This document shows positions 1 through 8,587 of a DNA stretch of 64,000 nt, in pieces. Numbering within the stretch: the stretch's first letter is position 1; the number at the start of each line of letters is the position of its first letter. The stretch comes from UBA2336 sp049306095. GTDB taxonomy: Bacteria > Bacteroidota > Bacteroidia > Cytophagales > Cyclobacteriaceae. The position numbers and the translations under genes were made by a program. The notes beneath the pieces were generated by a model that saw only the letters and a program-made list of their open reading frames with translations, ran no database searches and had not been told where the DNA came from. The stretch lies in assembly GCA_049306095.1 (NCBI GenBank), contig JBAQPU010000052.1, positions 1 through 64,000 of the forward strand, read 5' to 3'.

Positions 1-99
1 TTCCAGTCGGTAAATCTTATTGCTGGCAAGTTGCTCTCCAGCAGAGCTTGCTTCCTCTTCAGATTTAGGTACGGAATAAATGAAATTTCCAATTAAATG
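1..99. other. Window edge, no gene that can be assigned
   Basis: No complete reading frame is visible in the first 99 bases. Reading the minus strand past the stop codon of the CHASE2 gene, the same frame stays open for 33 codons to the window edge and ends in a plausible-looking acidic stretch (PKSEEEASSAGEQ). It has no ATG, GTG or TTG start. It could be the beginning of a downstream gene with an unseen start, an old extension of the CHASE2 protein, or chance. I cannot decide from this edge. Confidence 0.3.
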
Positions 100-1389
100 T
101 CACCAACCATTTTTGGCACCATTACCCAATTTAAAATGCTGATGCGCAGGAAAAATTTTCTTTATCACTAACTGCAACGGCCCAAAATACAAACCCGCTG
201 ATAAACTAACACTCACCAGTAACACAGTAGCTGCTGAAAGATCCAGCACATAATTGAAACGTTGAAACAAAATGTGACGGAAATAGGCAATCATAATAAT
301 TTGAAGTGCCGGAATTAATAGTGTAAATGCTTCATACCAAATCGTGTTGCGCTTGTGAAGCCAGACAAAAAACAATGCGTTAAAGAAAACGATTAAGATT
401 GAAAGAACCCATGCATTAAAAGCTGAAATACGATTAATATAATCTTCTCGCAAGATCATACTCACAATGTTGGCATGCACAACCATGCCATACATATCCG
501 GAAGTGATTTACCAAGAACCACCCTGTTCAGGGGCGAGTAAAACATATCTTCGGATCGATTATCGAGCAGGTAATCTCCAAAATATCCCAGAATCACAAC
601 CCTGTCGGTGATCACCGTTGTATCAAATCTTTCATGGAGTACATCATCATATTCGAGTGTTTCAAAGTACTCTGATTCACTTTTAAACGGAGCACCCTTA
701 ACTGAAATATTTCCTTTGTAATTAATAATTTCCTCCACATTTCCTCGCTTCAAAAAACGATTGGTTTTAGCAGAGTCTGCAAGGCGGCTTAATTCTACGG
801 CAAAAGCATGGACTTCTTTATCGTGAAGTTTCAAAATTGGGTTAAAAGAACGGCTACTCTTAATATCATCCTGGTTTTTTGAGCTGGTTACCAGATTACC
901 AAAACCATTTTGTGAAAAATCACTAAAAATTGGGTCAGATATTTCAACTGAATCTACCAGGCCATCAACCCCAATGCTAAGTATCCGGCTTATTAGAACA
1001 ACTCTGCCGGAATTCCGAATAGCTTCATGAAGCAATGAATTACTCAGTGTATCCAACAACTGCGGACAGTTCAAAGTATCATAAAAACCTTCACAATTAA
1101 AAATTACCCCTACCCCTATGACCTTAGGCTTATACCGATCCAAAATATTTATCTGTTGAGCTATCCCTGCCCGTCCCAATTGACCGATGTTTACCAACAC
1201 AATATTTTCATCTCGTTGATTGTTTGTTTTCTTGATCGAAAAAGCGAAATCTTCAAATTCAAAATCGCTTAATGCCGACTGCTCAGGAAAGGCAATGTGA
1301 AAAATCCACATGCTCATGAACAGGTTCACAATCATGGTGATGCCCACAGTTATAACGACAATGATAAAGGAATGCAACAGCCTTTTCAT
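100..1389 (-). CDS. CHASE2 domain membrane protein without a signalling output domain
   Basis: The product has 429 residues. One membrane segment lies at about residues 7-33. A periplasmic region of about 35-315 follows, with the CHASE2 pattern: a conserved NIGQLGR-like start, and near its end an LPDMYGMVVHAN motif. Three closely spaced membrane helices lie at about 325-347, 353-372 and 379-405. CHASE2 is an extracellular sensor domain normally attached to a histidine kinase, cyclase or Ser/Thr kinase. Here the protein stops about 25 residues after the last helix, so no output domain is present. The ATG overlaps the mutS stop by 4 bp (ATGA), so translation is probably coupled to mutS. The ligand and any signalling partner are unknown. 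The family call is fairly secure; the role is not. Confidence 0.8.
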   Translation of the reverse strand: MKRLLHSFIIVVITVGITMIVNLFMSMWIFHIAFPEQSALSDFEFEDFAFSIKKTNNQRDENIVLVNIGQLGRAGIAQQINILDRYKPKVIGVGVIFNCEGFYDTLNCPQLLDTLSNSLLHEAIRNSGRVVLISRILSIGVDGLVDSVEISDPIFSDFSQNGFGNLVTSSKNQDDIKSSRSFNPILKLHDKEVHAFAVELSRLADSAKTNRFLKRGNVEEIINYKGNISVKGAPFKSESEYFETLEYDDVLHERFDTTVITDRVVILGYFGDYLLDNRSEDMFYSPLNRVVLGKSLPDMYGMVVHANIVSMILREDYINRISAFNAWVLSILIVFFNALFFVWLHKRNTIWYEAFTLLIPALQIIMIAYFRHILFQRFNYVLDLSAATVLLVSVSLSAGLYFGPLQLVIKKIFPAHQHFKLGNGAKNGW

Positions 1390-3992
1390 CTCTTCAACAG
1401 CGAAAGTATCTCATTCAACTTCAACAACGCCTCCACCGGACTAATCGTATTGATATCGATCTTCTCCAGCATTTCATGAATCGCCTTTGATTTCGGATCC
1501 ATCTCAAACAAACTCATTTGGGGTGTTGCCTTCGGCAGATTTTCAAGCTTCTTCTGCGGTTCGTTTTTATGTTTTTCTTTTTCCAGAAAATGCAAAATAT
1601 CATTTGAGCGCAGCACAACTTTGTTGGGCATACCCGCCAGTTGCGCTACGTGAATTCCAAAGCTGTGTTCACTTCCTCCCTTTTTGAGGGTGCGCATAAA
1701 AATAATTTTGTCGCCCGCTTCCTTTACCGAAACATTAAAGTTCTTCACACGCACCAAATCTTCTTCGAGTTGATTGAGTTCGTGATAGTGCGTAGCAAAA
1801 AGTGTTTTGGGTTTAAAGTCTTTATGATTATGCAGGTACTCAACAATGGCCCAGGCAATGGATACACCATCGTACGTTGAAGTGCCCCGGCCAATTTCAT
1901 CCATCAAAATCAAACTGCGGTCGCTCAAATTATTCAGGATGCTGGCCGTTTCGGTCATCTCTACCATAAACGTTGACTCTCCGCGCGAAAGATTGTCGGA
2001 AGCTCCCACACGTGTGAAAACTTTGTCAACAATGCCGATGGTGGCACTTTGTGCCGGCACATAGCTGCCCAGTTGCGCCATGAGTACGATGAGTGCCGTT
2101 TGTCTTAACAAGGCCGATTTCCCCGCCATGTTGGGTCCGGTAATAATTAAAATCTGCTGCGATTCTGTATCCAGAAAAATATCATTAGGGACATAGCGTT
2201 CACCGGCAGGTAACTGATTTTCAATTACAGGATGGCGGCCTGCTTTAATATCCAGCGCTTTGCTTTCACTGATCTCAGGCTTTGCATATTTATTTTGCCT
2301 GGCCACCCTCGCAAATGAAAGTAGACAATCCAATTGCGCCAGAACGCGTGCATTTTGTTGAATGGGCAACACGAAACCGGAAGCATGATGAACCAGTTCC
2401 TGAAAAAGCTTCAGCTCAATCACATTCAGTTTCTCTTCGGCATGAAGAATTTTTTCTTCATACACTTTAAGCTCCTCGGTAATGTACCGCTCGGCATTCA
2501 CAAGTGTTTGCTTGCGAATCCAATCGGAAGGAACTTTGTCTTTGTTAGCATTGCTGACTTCCAGATAATACCCGAAAACTTTATTGTAGGAAATTTTAAG
2601 TGAGTTGATACCCGTGCGCTCGACTTCACGTTTCTGAATTTGTAAGAGGTAATCCTTCCCCGAAAAGGCGATACTTCTTAACTCATCAAGTTCAGTATGT
2701 ACACCATTTTTAATAATCCCCCCCTGATGCACCAACATGGGGGCTTCTTCACTTAATTCTTTTTCTATTTTATCAACAAGAAAATCGCAGGTGTTTAATT
2801 GATCACCCAATTTCCGTAGAGACCCATGATTATGCGTCTCTACCAACAAATGGCGAATAGGTACAATACGCTGCAACGATCTTTTTAATTGCAGCAATTC
2901 GCGCGGGTTAATCCGGCCAACGGCCACCTTTGATATTAATCTTTCCAAGTCTGCAATCGGGCGAAGGTTTTCAAGAATGCCTTCGGCCAAATCAGTTTGA
3001 TCATGAAAGACGCTAACAATTTGTAAACGCTCGTCAATGGCCGTTTTCTCTTTGAGGGGCAACACCATCCACTTGCGCAACTGGCGTGAGCCCATGGGTG
3101 TAACGGTTTGATCCATTATTTGAATCAAGGGAACACCGCCTTCATTATTCGATGACACGAGCTCGAGGTTGCGAATCGTGAACCTGTCGAGCCACACATA
3201 TTTTTCTTCATCGATGCGGGCTATGGAACTGATGTGTTGTGTGTCTTTATGTTCAGTCGCCTCAAGATATTGAAGGATTGCACCTGCAGCCACAATGGCT
3301 TCATTCATGCCATCCAATCCAAACCCTTTCAGTGTAGCTGTTTTAAATTGATTGATCAAACGCTCGTACGCAAAATCAAATGCGTACACCCATTCATCGA
3401 GCGCAAACGTTGCATGGTTTTGTGCGAATTGAGTTTCAAATTTTTCACGATGAGTTTTGCTAAAAATTACTTCAGCCGGACTAAAACTTTGGATGAGCTT
3501 ATTGATGTAATTCTCGCTTCCTTGTGCGGCATAAAATTCGCCTGTGCTTATATCTAAAAAGGCAACACCAACGCTTGCCTTATTAATATGTATCGAAGCA
3601 AGAAAATTGTTTTGTTTCTTTTCTAAAACGTGATCGTTGAACGAAACACCGGGTGTTACCAATTCGGTTACACCACGTTTTACGATCCCCTTTACGAAGC
3701 GCGGGTCTTCCAATTGATCACAAATCGCAACACGATGACCAGCCCGAACTAATTTTGGTAAATAGGTATCCAGGGCATGATGCGGAAATCCTGCCAGTTC
3801 AATTTCTGAAGCTGAACCATTTCCTCGTTTAGTCAGCGTAATGTCCAGCACCCTTGCAGCAGCAATAGCGTCCGACCCAAAAGTTTCGTAAAAATCGCCA
3901 ACACGAAACAGCAACAATGCTCCCGGATATTTCACCTTGATGGCATTGTATTGCTTCATTAACGGGGTATCGTTTGCTCCTGCTCCGGCCAT
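1386..3992 (-). CDS. mutS: DNA mismatch repair protein MutS
   Basis: MutS recognises base mismatches and small loops and starts mismatch repair together with MutL. The 868-residue product is of normal length. The N-terminal mismatch-binding domain has the Phe-x-Glu motif at F34-E36 (GDFYE). Connector and lever/clamp domains fill the middle. The ATPase domain has Walker A GPNMAGKS at about 619-626, Walker B ending in D698-E699 (LILMDEIGRGTSTYDG), and the signature FATHYHEL further on. The start is supported by a Bacteroidota -7 box (TATCTTTG) only five bases upstream of the ATG, so the mRNA is likely leaderless or nearly so. The CHASE2 gene follows with a 4-bp overlap. Confidence 0.98.
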   Translation of the reverse strand: MAGAGANDTPLMKQYNAIKVKYPGALLLFRVGDFYETFGSDAIAAARVLDITLTKRGNGSASEIELAGFPHHALDTYLPKLVRAGHRVAICDQLEDPRFVKGIVKRGVTELVTPGVSFNDHVLEKKQNNFLASIHINKASVGVAFLDISTGEFYAAQGSENYINKLIQSFSPAEVIFSKTHREKFETQFAQNHATFALDEWVYAFDFAYERLINQFKTATLKGFGLDGMNEAIVAAGAILQYLEATEHKDTQHISSIARIDEEKYVWLDRFTIRNLELVSSNNEGGVPLIQIMDQTVTPMGSRQLRKWMVLPLKEKTAIDERLQIVSVFHDQTDLAEGILENLRPIADLERLISKVAVGRINPRELLQLKRSLQRIVPIRHLLVETHNHGSLRKLGDQLNTCDFLVDKIEKELSEEAPMLVHQGGIIKNGVHTELDELRSIAFSGKDYLLQIQKREVERTGINSLKISYNKVFGYYLEVSNANKDKVPSDWIRKQTLVNAERYITEELKVYEEKILHAEEKLNVIELKLFQELVHHASGFVLPIQQNARVLAQLDCLLSFARVARQNKYAKPEISESKALDIKAGRHPVIENQLPAGERYVPNDIFLDTESQQILIITGPNMAGKSALLRQTALIVLMAQLGSYVPAQSATIGIVDKVFTRVGASDNLSRGESTFMVEMTETASILNNLSDRSLILMDEIGRGTSTYDGVSIAWAIVEYLHNHKDFKPKTLFATHYHELNQLEEDLVRVKNFNVSVKEAGDKIIFMRTLKKGGSEHSFGIHVAQLAGMPNKVVLRSNDILHFLEKEKHKNEPQKKLENLPKATPQMSLFEMDPKSKAIHEMLEKIDINTISPVEALLKLNEILSLLKR

Positions 3993-3997
3993 GCGGA

Positions 3998-4027
3998 CAA
4001 AGATATTCAGGTTTCTCGTTCTGAAAA
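3998..4027 (-). promoter_or_regulatory. Predicted mutS promoter, very close to the start codon
   Basis: On the minus strand TATCTTTG (3998-4005) matches the Bacteroidota -7 consensus TAnnTTTG exactly, with a T-rich TTTTC about 18 bp upstream as a weak -33 element. Only five bases separate the box from the mutS ATG, so little or no 5' leader is expected. Confidence 0.5.
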
Positions 4028-4100
4028 CTGAATTTAATTACTTTAACCTTTGTAGGGGTGAAATTAAAAATGCCTTTGGTGATTACTCGTTGAAATGAAA

Positions 4101-5339
4101 CTAGTCCCCAAAAAAATAAACAAGCGGCTCTTCAATAAGCGCACGCCAGTTGCCCCAGGAGTGGCCTTCATTAACCTCGATGTACGATAACGGGTAGCCC
4201 TTTGCTTCCAATACTGTTTTCATCGAACGCGCCTTGGCTTGTGTATCGTTGATAACTCCCGTACTCATAAATATTTTCAACGGCAACACCGGAGATGTTT
4301 CATATCCTTCAATAATGGCAGGGTCAAATGCGGGAGAATGAATAGCAATACGCTGAAATACATCACTTCTCTTCAGTCCAAAAAAAGCTGAGTTCCAACC
4401 TCCCAGAGAAGTACCCAGTATTGCGCGAGCATCCGGATTTACATTTGTTTTGTATTGCGCATCAATTACCGGTACCAACTCATCGGCAACAAAATTGACA
4501 AACTTGATATTGGCAGTATATTCTGAGCCTCTTCTGTTCTCGTTCAGGTTGGACGGATTGCGTGGGTCGATAAACACGGCAATAACGGGTGGGATGGTTC
4601 CATAGTAAATAATATTATCTAACACCGTTATCATCGATCCCATTTGATTGTTCGCATATTCATGACCATCGGTAACATAAATAACCGGCAGATCATCCAA
4701 ACTTTCATATCCTGCCGGTGTGTACACCTTGTACTGAACGGTGTAGTTCAAATTAGAGGCATTGCTTTGGATCGTAAAATTATCGCTGAGCTGGCCTTGC
4801 ACCACACCGGGGCCAAGAATTGTTTCTGTGGGATATTGCCAGTCGGGCATTCTTAATTCAGAGTTAGGACCAAAGCCGCTGTACTGAATAAATTCATTGG
4901 CAGGATCTAAAATCCAACTCCCATTTACAATTAGCTTATAATCAAGTCGCGCATCCGATGGAAAAACTTTTTCCGACACCCAAGTATCAGCGCCAATATT
5001 GGTTCCGCTGTAACCGGGAGATGACCACCCGGTGAAATCACCCGTCCAACTCACTGAGTTTGCCGCGCCTTTGTATAATAGAGCAACCGAATCGCCCATG
5101 GCAAAGGGAATTTGTTGGTTGTCTTCCAAACTATCAAAAAAAACTACCATCTGTTTTTCCCGTTCTGAAGCATCGCTGATTTGAGCTATCCCTATCAATG
5201 TTTTCCTGAAATCCGCATAGCTGGTAAAATCATGGTATGCAAATTTGCTCGGCTTTGGTTCGTTTAATTGGGCACTATCATCGCTACAACTGAACAATAC
5301 CGGTGAAAGTGAAAACAGAAATAAAAAAATACGCTTCAT
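4101..5339 (-). CDS. Lipoprotein esterase of the enterochelin esterase (Fes/esterase D) family
   Basis: The 412-residue product begins with a lipoprotein signal whose lipobox ends at C18 (VLFSC), so it should be anchored in a membrane on the outer side. Residues of about 80-170 look like an immunoglobulin-like carbohydrate-binding/E-set domain (WTGDFTGWSSPGYSGT), as in isoamylase-type N-terminal modules. The C-terminal half is an alpha/beta hydrolase of the putative esterase family (COG2382): nucleophile elbow GTSLGGW with S311, and a likely catalytic His in EGHSWGNWR near the end. The substrate may be a siderophore ester, feruloyl ester or other surface-exposed ester; the sequence does not say which. 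It is a single gene on this strand, with divergent neighbours upstream. Confidence 0.85.
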   Translation of the reverse strand: MKRIFLFLFSLSPVLFSCSDDSAQLNEPKPSKFAYHDFTSYADFRKTLIGIAQISDASEREKQMVVFFDSLEDNQQIPFAMGDSVALLYKGAANSVSWTGDFTGWSSPGYSGTNIGADTWVSEKVFPSDARLDYKLIVNGSWILDPANEFIQYSGFGPNSELRMPDWQYPTETILGPGVVQGQLSDNFTIQSNASNLNYTVQYKVYTPAGYESLDDLPVIYVTDGHEYANNQMGSMITVLDNIIYYGTIPPVIAVFIDPRNPSNLNENRRGSEYTANIKFVNFVADELVPVIDAQYKTNVNPDARAILGTSLGGWNSAFFGLKRSDVFQRIAIHSPAFDPAIIEGYETSPVLPLKIFMSTGVINDTQAKARSMKTVLEAKGYPLSYIEVNEGHSWGNWRALIEEPLVYFFGD

Positions 5340-5405
5340 AGGACTGGAATATTGATCAAAATAATGAAACTTAGAAAAAATGTAACCAAGATTTCCTTCC
5401 TACAA

Positions 5406-6299
5406 ATGAATAAAATATTCAAATTTTTACCGCTAACGATTGCACTGGTCATTTCAACACTCACGTTTGGCCAGCCTGTATCAAAATCTCTTCTGTGGAA
5501 GATCTCGGGGAATGACTTAACTGAGCCTTCTTACCTGTTTGGAACCTACCATTTGTTGGGCGATGGGTTTCTGACCGAGGTTCCGGAAATTGAAACTCCT
5601 TTTAAAAATGCAAAAGGTGTTGTTGTCGAAATGGTTATCGATTCATCTAAGCTTTTGAACATATCAATGATGGCCGTTATGCGGGACAAGAAAATATCAA
5701 CTCTGTTATCGCCTGAAGATTTTAAGCTTGTCTCCGATACGCTCGAAAAAATTTCCGGCTTCAGCCTGAAAATGATGGATATGTTTAAACCTTCGCAGGT
5801 TTCGGCTGCTCTGGTATTGCTGCAATCACAGAAGTTGAATGAAAAAACGCTGAGCAAATATCCGGGCATTCCGCTGGATGTACACTTTGCCAGCGCTGCG
5901 AAGAAAAATGCCATAATGTTAACACCACTAGAAACCATGGAGGCGCAGATGAAATTGTTGTTGGATCAATTTCCGGTGGAGGAACAAGCACGGCAACTGG
6001 TTGATTATGTTAAAAACTCTAACACATTTTCAAAAACTCATGTTGATATGTTAAACCTCTATCTCCAAAAAGATTTGGATGCACTCAGTAAATTGATGGA
6101 ATCCATACCTGAAGATTTAATCGGCAACAGCGATTATCTTTTGAAAGACAGGAATGAAAAGTGGATGAAAACGTTGCCGCCTTTGATGCGTTCAGGTTCG
6201 CAGTTTATCGCGGTGGGAGCAGGCCATCTGCCAGGTGAAGATGGCATGTTGAGTTTGCTACAAAAGGCTGGATACCAGGTTACGCCCGTTAGTAAATAG
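5406..6299 (+). CDS. TraB/GumN family exported protein
   Basis: From the ATG at 5406 the product has 297 residues and starts with a clear signal peptide (MNKIFKFLPLTIALVIS..FGQ); an upstream in-frame ATG at 5352 would add 18 residues and spoil the signal, so it was not used. The family hallmarks are present: LFGTYHLLG near the N-terminus and VGAGHLPGEDG near the C-terminus, the two conserved Gly-x-x-His motifs of the TraB/GumN/TIKI fold. Members include TIKI metalloproteases, but the bacterial substrates are unknown. Divergent from the esterase gene at 4101-5339. Confidence 0.85.
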   Translation: MNKIFKFLPLTIALVISTLTFGQPVSKSLLWKISGNDLTEPSYLFGTYHLLGDGFLTEVPEIETPFKNAKGVVVEMVIDSSKLLNISMMAVMRDKKISTLLSPEDFKLVSDTLEKISGFSLKMMDMFKPSQVSAALVLLQSQKLNEKTLSKYPGIPLDVHFASAAKKNAIMLTPLETMEAQMKLLLDQFPVEEQARQLVDYVKNSNTFSKTHVDMLNLYLQKDLDALSKLMESIPEDLIGNSDYLLKDRNEKWMKTLPPLMRSGSQFIAVGAGHLPGEDGMLSLLQKAGYQVTPVSK

Positions 6300-6326
6300 G
6301 CTGGAATCGCGGCACAAGGTCGGGAA

Positions 6327-6977
6327 TTATTTCTTCTGAGCGGTGACTATCCACATCCGGTCGCCTTTCACTTTTGATCGATCGGCAAAATCTTCTTTTT
6401 TATAAAGAATCTTAAAGCCTGCTTTTTCCAGATCTTCAAGCGCATAGTTCATGCCCAGTTCATGCTTCGATTCCTGATCACTTCTTGACTTTCCTTTGCG
6501 TTCGTCAGCCAGCGGCTCACACATAACCAATCTGCCGCCCGGTTTTAATGCGGTCTTTACATGTTGAAGAATTTTGTCATGATCATCCATTTCATGATAG
6601 GTATCTACAATCACAACCGCGTCAAGTGAATGAGTCGCCAGGTTGGGGTTATCGTCATCTCCTTTTATAAGCGTCACGTTGCTGATTTTTCTTTCCGAAA
6701 GATTTATCTTCAGCTTATCCAGCTTCGACTGATCAATATCCACAGCAAAAACCTTCCCTTTTGTACCTACAGCCTTTGCAAGTTTAACGGTCATATAGCC
6801 TTCATGACAACCTACATCTGCCACAAGGCTGCCCTCATGAATATTGAGTTGTTTCATTATCTCCTGCGGCTTCTGCCAGGCGTCACGCTCGGCCCATGCT
6901 TTTTGCGAATACACATTTTTCCAGGGGTCTTGTGCGTACAACACACACGGAATTATGAACAGCAACAGAAATCTCAT
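6327..6977 (-). CDS. Class I SAM-dependent methyltransferase with a signal peptide
   Basis: The chosen ATG at 6977 opens a typical signal peptide (MRFLLLFIIPCVLYAQ); a longer reading frame to 7022 adds an unlikely N-terminus. The mature part is a Rossmann methyltransferase: motif I VADVGCHEGYMTVKLA, acidic residues in FAVDID for the ribose of SAM, and a later VVIVDTYHEM motif like those of ubiquinone/menaquinone methylases (Methyltransf_11/31). Predicted export is odd because SAM is a cytoplasmic cofactor. Either the signal is real and the protein has another role, or the N-terminus is a membrane anchor. The substrate cannot be told. Confidence 0.8.
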   Translation of the reverse strand: MRFLLLFIIPCVLYAQDPWKNVYSQKAWAERDAWQKPQEIMKQLNIHEGSLVADVGCHEGYMTVKLAKAVGTKGKVFAVDIDQSKLDKLKINLSERKISNVTLIKGDDDNPNLATHSLDAVVIVDTYHEMDDHDKILQHVKTALKPGGRLVMCEPLADERKGKSRSDQESKHELGMNYALEDLEKAGFKILYKKEDFADRSKVKGDRMWIVTAQKK

Positions 6978-7044
6978 AGGCTCAAATAACGCCAAACAAG
7001 TTACAAGAGACTGTCCGTTCATAAAATATTTGTCAGCGATCGTT

Positions 7045-7052
7045 TACTTTTG
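7045..7052 (+). promoter_or_regulatory. Possible -7 box of the SpoU methyltransferase gene
   Basis: TACTTTTG fits the Bacteroidota TAnnTTTG box and lies four bases before the GTG at 7057, pointing to a leaderless mRNA. No good -33 element is seen at the usual 20-bp distance, so this is tentative. Confidence 0.35.
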
Positions 7053-7056
7053 TTTC

Positions 7057-7596
7057 GTGAAAAAATTAAAACTTGAAGAACTGGGCCGAATTTCGGTTAA
7101 CGAATTTAAAGATTCTGAAAAAATTCCGGTCTGCATTGTGCTTGACAATGTGCGGAGCCTTCACAATGTTGGTTCTGCCTTTCGTACAGCCGATGCCTTT
7201 CGTATTGAAAAAATCTACCTGACCGGAATAACCGGAACGCCACCACACCGCGAAATTCAGAAGGCTGCACTAGGGGCTACCGAATCGGTTGCCTGGGAAT
7301 ATCATGAGAACCCCGCTTCGGTTGTTCACCAACTAAAAACGAACGGGTATACGATTGTTATTGTTGAACAAACAACTGAAAGCAAATCGTTGGCCCTCTT
7401 TACTCCGGATAACGACACACCTTATTGCCTGGTGTTCGGAAACGAAGTGAATGGAGTAAGCGAAGATGTCATTGCTAAGGGAGATATCGCCCTTGAAATT
7501 CCGCAAATCGGAACCAAACATTCCTTAAACATTTCAGTATGCCTGGGCATTGTATGTTGGGAATTTTTCAGGAAGATAAAACTGGATTCTGAATAA
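7057..7596 (+). CDS. TrmH/SpoU family RNA 2'-O-methyltransferase
   Basis: The product transfers a methyl group from SAM to a ribose 2'-OH in tRNA or rRNA. The frame is open further upstream (to 6844), but homology begins at the GTG at 7057, giving 179 residues. All three SPOUT motifs are visible: NVRSLHNVGSAFRTAD, then LVFGNEVNGVS, and near the C-terminus IPQIGTKHSLNISVC, which forms the SAM-binding trefoil knot. There is no extra N-terminal substrate-binding domain, so it is the short form common in Bacteroidota. The exact RNA target is not decided by the sequence. Confidence 0.9.
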   Translation: MKKLKLEELGRISVNEFKDSEKIPVCIVLDNVRSLHNVGSAFRTADAFRIEKIYLTGITGTPPHREIQKAALGATESVAWEYHENPASVVHQLKTNGYTIVIVEQTTESKSLALFTPDNDTPYCLVFGNEVNGVSEDVIAKGDIALEIPQIGTKHSLNISVCLGIVCWEFFRKIKLDSE

Positions 7597-7597
7597 T

Positions 7598-7631
7598 GAT
7601 GCTGGATTCTGAATGTCAAGAATCCAGCATC
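7598..7631. repeat. Perfect 13-bp hairpin between convergent genes
   Basis: The arms 7598-7610 and 7619-7631 (GATGCTGGATTCT and its complement) flank an 8-base loop. The word CTGGATTCTGAAT also occurs as a direct repeat just before (7582-7594, 7602-7614). It lies between the converging SpoU methylase and rhodanese genes and could act as a two-way terminator or stabilise 3' ends. Confidence 0.7.
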
Positions 7632-7648
7632 CAGAATCAGGTATCCGG

Positions 7649-8512
7649 TCACTTCTTCGTTTTCTCCATCGGCAGGCTCTCATCAAAACTCCACTCCTGC
7701 ATGGAACCATCGTACAACTTCATATCGTACCCGAGTGCGCGGCCGGCCAGGTACACCACGCTGGCGGTTTGCCCAATGAAACAATACGCCACAGCTTCCT
7801 TTTTAACATCGGGAATTACGGGCGCAAAATAAGATGCCAGTTGGTCATTGGGCTTGAACATGTTGTTGACATCTACCAGTTCGGTGTACGGTATATTTTT
7901 AGCGCCCACGATGTGACCTTCCCGTACATAGGTAGGAACATCGCCATCATAATAATTTTTCATGCGTGCATCCACCACCACATTATCCGATTTTAATGTC
8001 TTGAGCACATAGTCTTTATCCACAAGTAGTCTATTGAGCTTTACCACAAACTTGCCCTTGGTTACGACAGGTTTTTCTTTGGTTACCGGTAAACCATCTT
8101 TTTTCCAGGCATCAAGGCCTCCGTTCAGAAATGAAACTTGTCCGCGCAAGCCCAGGTGCTCCAGCGTTAAAAACATCCGTGCTGCAGGCGACACTTGATT
8201 TTTCACATGCACCACCACCACGTGTGAGTTGTTGTTGATGCCGAAAGTGCGCAGCAGTTCTTGTGCTTGTTTGGGATCGGGCGCATTAAAACTGCTTTGA
8301 GGGGAGTCGGGCGCCAGCCAACTGGGCCACAAAAAACGAGCACCGGAAATGTGCTCGGTTTCATACTCGGCTTGTAAAAAGTTTACCTGCAGAACTACCA
8401 TGTTCGGATCGCTTTTATGTTCATTGAGCCATTGAGGCGTTACCAGAATGGGTACTTGCGCGTAAATGAAATTGGCAACCAGTAATAAGAGAAGCAGTAG
8501 CGTAGTTTTCAT
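7649..8512 (-). CDS. Exported sulfurtransferase with two rhodanese domains
   Basis: The 287-residue product has a signal peptide (MKTTLLLLLLLVANFIYAQ) and two rhodanese-like domains. The N-terminal one is non-catalytic in appearance (HVKNQVSPAARM in the loop position). The C-terminal one carries the active-site Cys C244 in AYCFIGQTAS, followed by the typical GYDMKLYDGSMQEW. The family (thiosulfate / 3-mercaptopyruvate sulfurtransferases, SseA-like) moves sulfane sulfur to cyanide or thiols. The loop CFIGQTAS differs from the classical CG(S/T)GVTA of mercaptopyruvate enzymes, so the donor is uncertain. Predicted location is the periplasm. Confidence 0.88.
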   Translation of the reverse strand: MKTTLLLLLLLVANFIYAQVPILVTPQWLNEHKSDPNMVVLQVNFLQAEYETEHISGARFLWPSWLAPDSPQSSFNAPDPKQAQELLRTFGINNNSHVVVVHVKNQVSPAARMFLTLEHLGLRGQVSFLNGGLDAWKKDGLPVTKEKPVVTKGKFVVKLNRLLVDKDYVLKTLKSDNVVVDARMKNYYDGDVPTYVREGHIVGAKNIPYTELVDVNNMFKPNDQLASYFAPVIPDVKKEAVAYCFIGQTASVVYLAGRALGYDMKLYDGSMQEWSFDESLPMEKTKK

Positions 8513-8587
8513 GGCTATTGGATTTAAGGTAATACGATAAACGATTTTTACGCTGAAGGCGTTGTTCGTTTCGTTATGAATCTGTGA

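Noticed and set aside
2334..2603. Reading frames of 60-110 codons opposite or out of frame with mutS, infB, the SNF2 gene and others
   Set aside because: They lie wholly inside longer genes with strong homology, lack signals of their own and have biased composition from the gene on the other strand.
6844..7056. N-terminal extension of the SpoU methylase frame
   Set aside because: It overlaps the start of the exported methyltransferase gene and has no SPOUT homology; a promoter-like box and the family start point to 7057.
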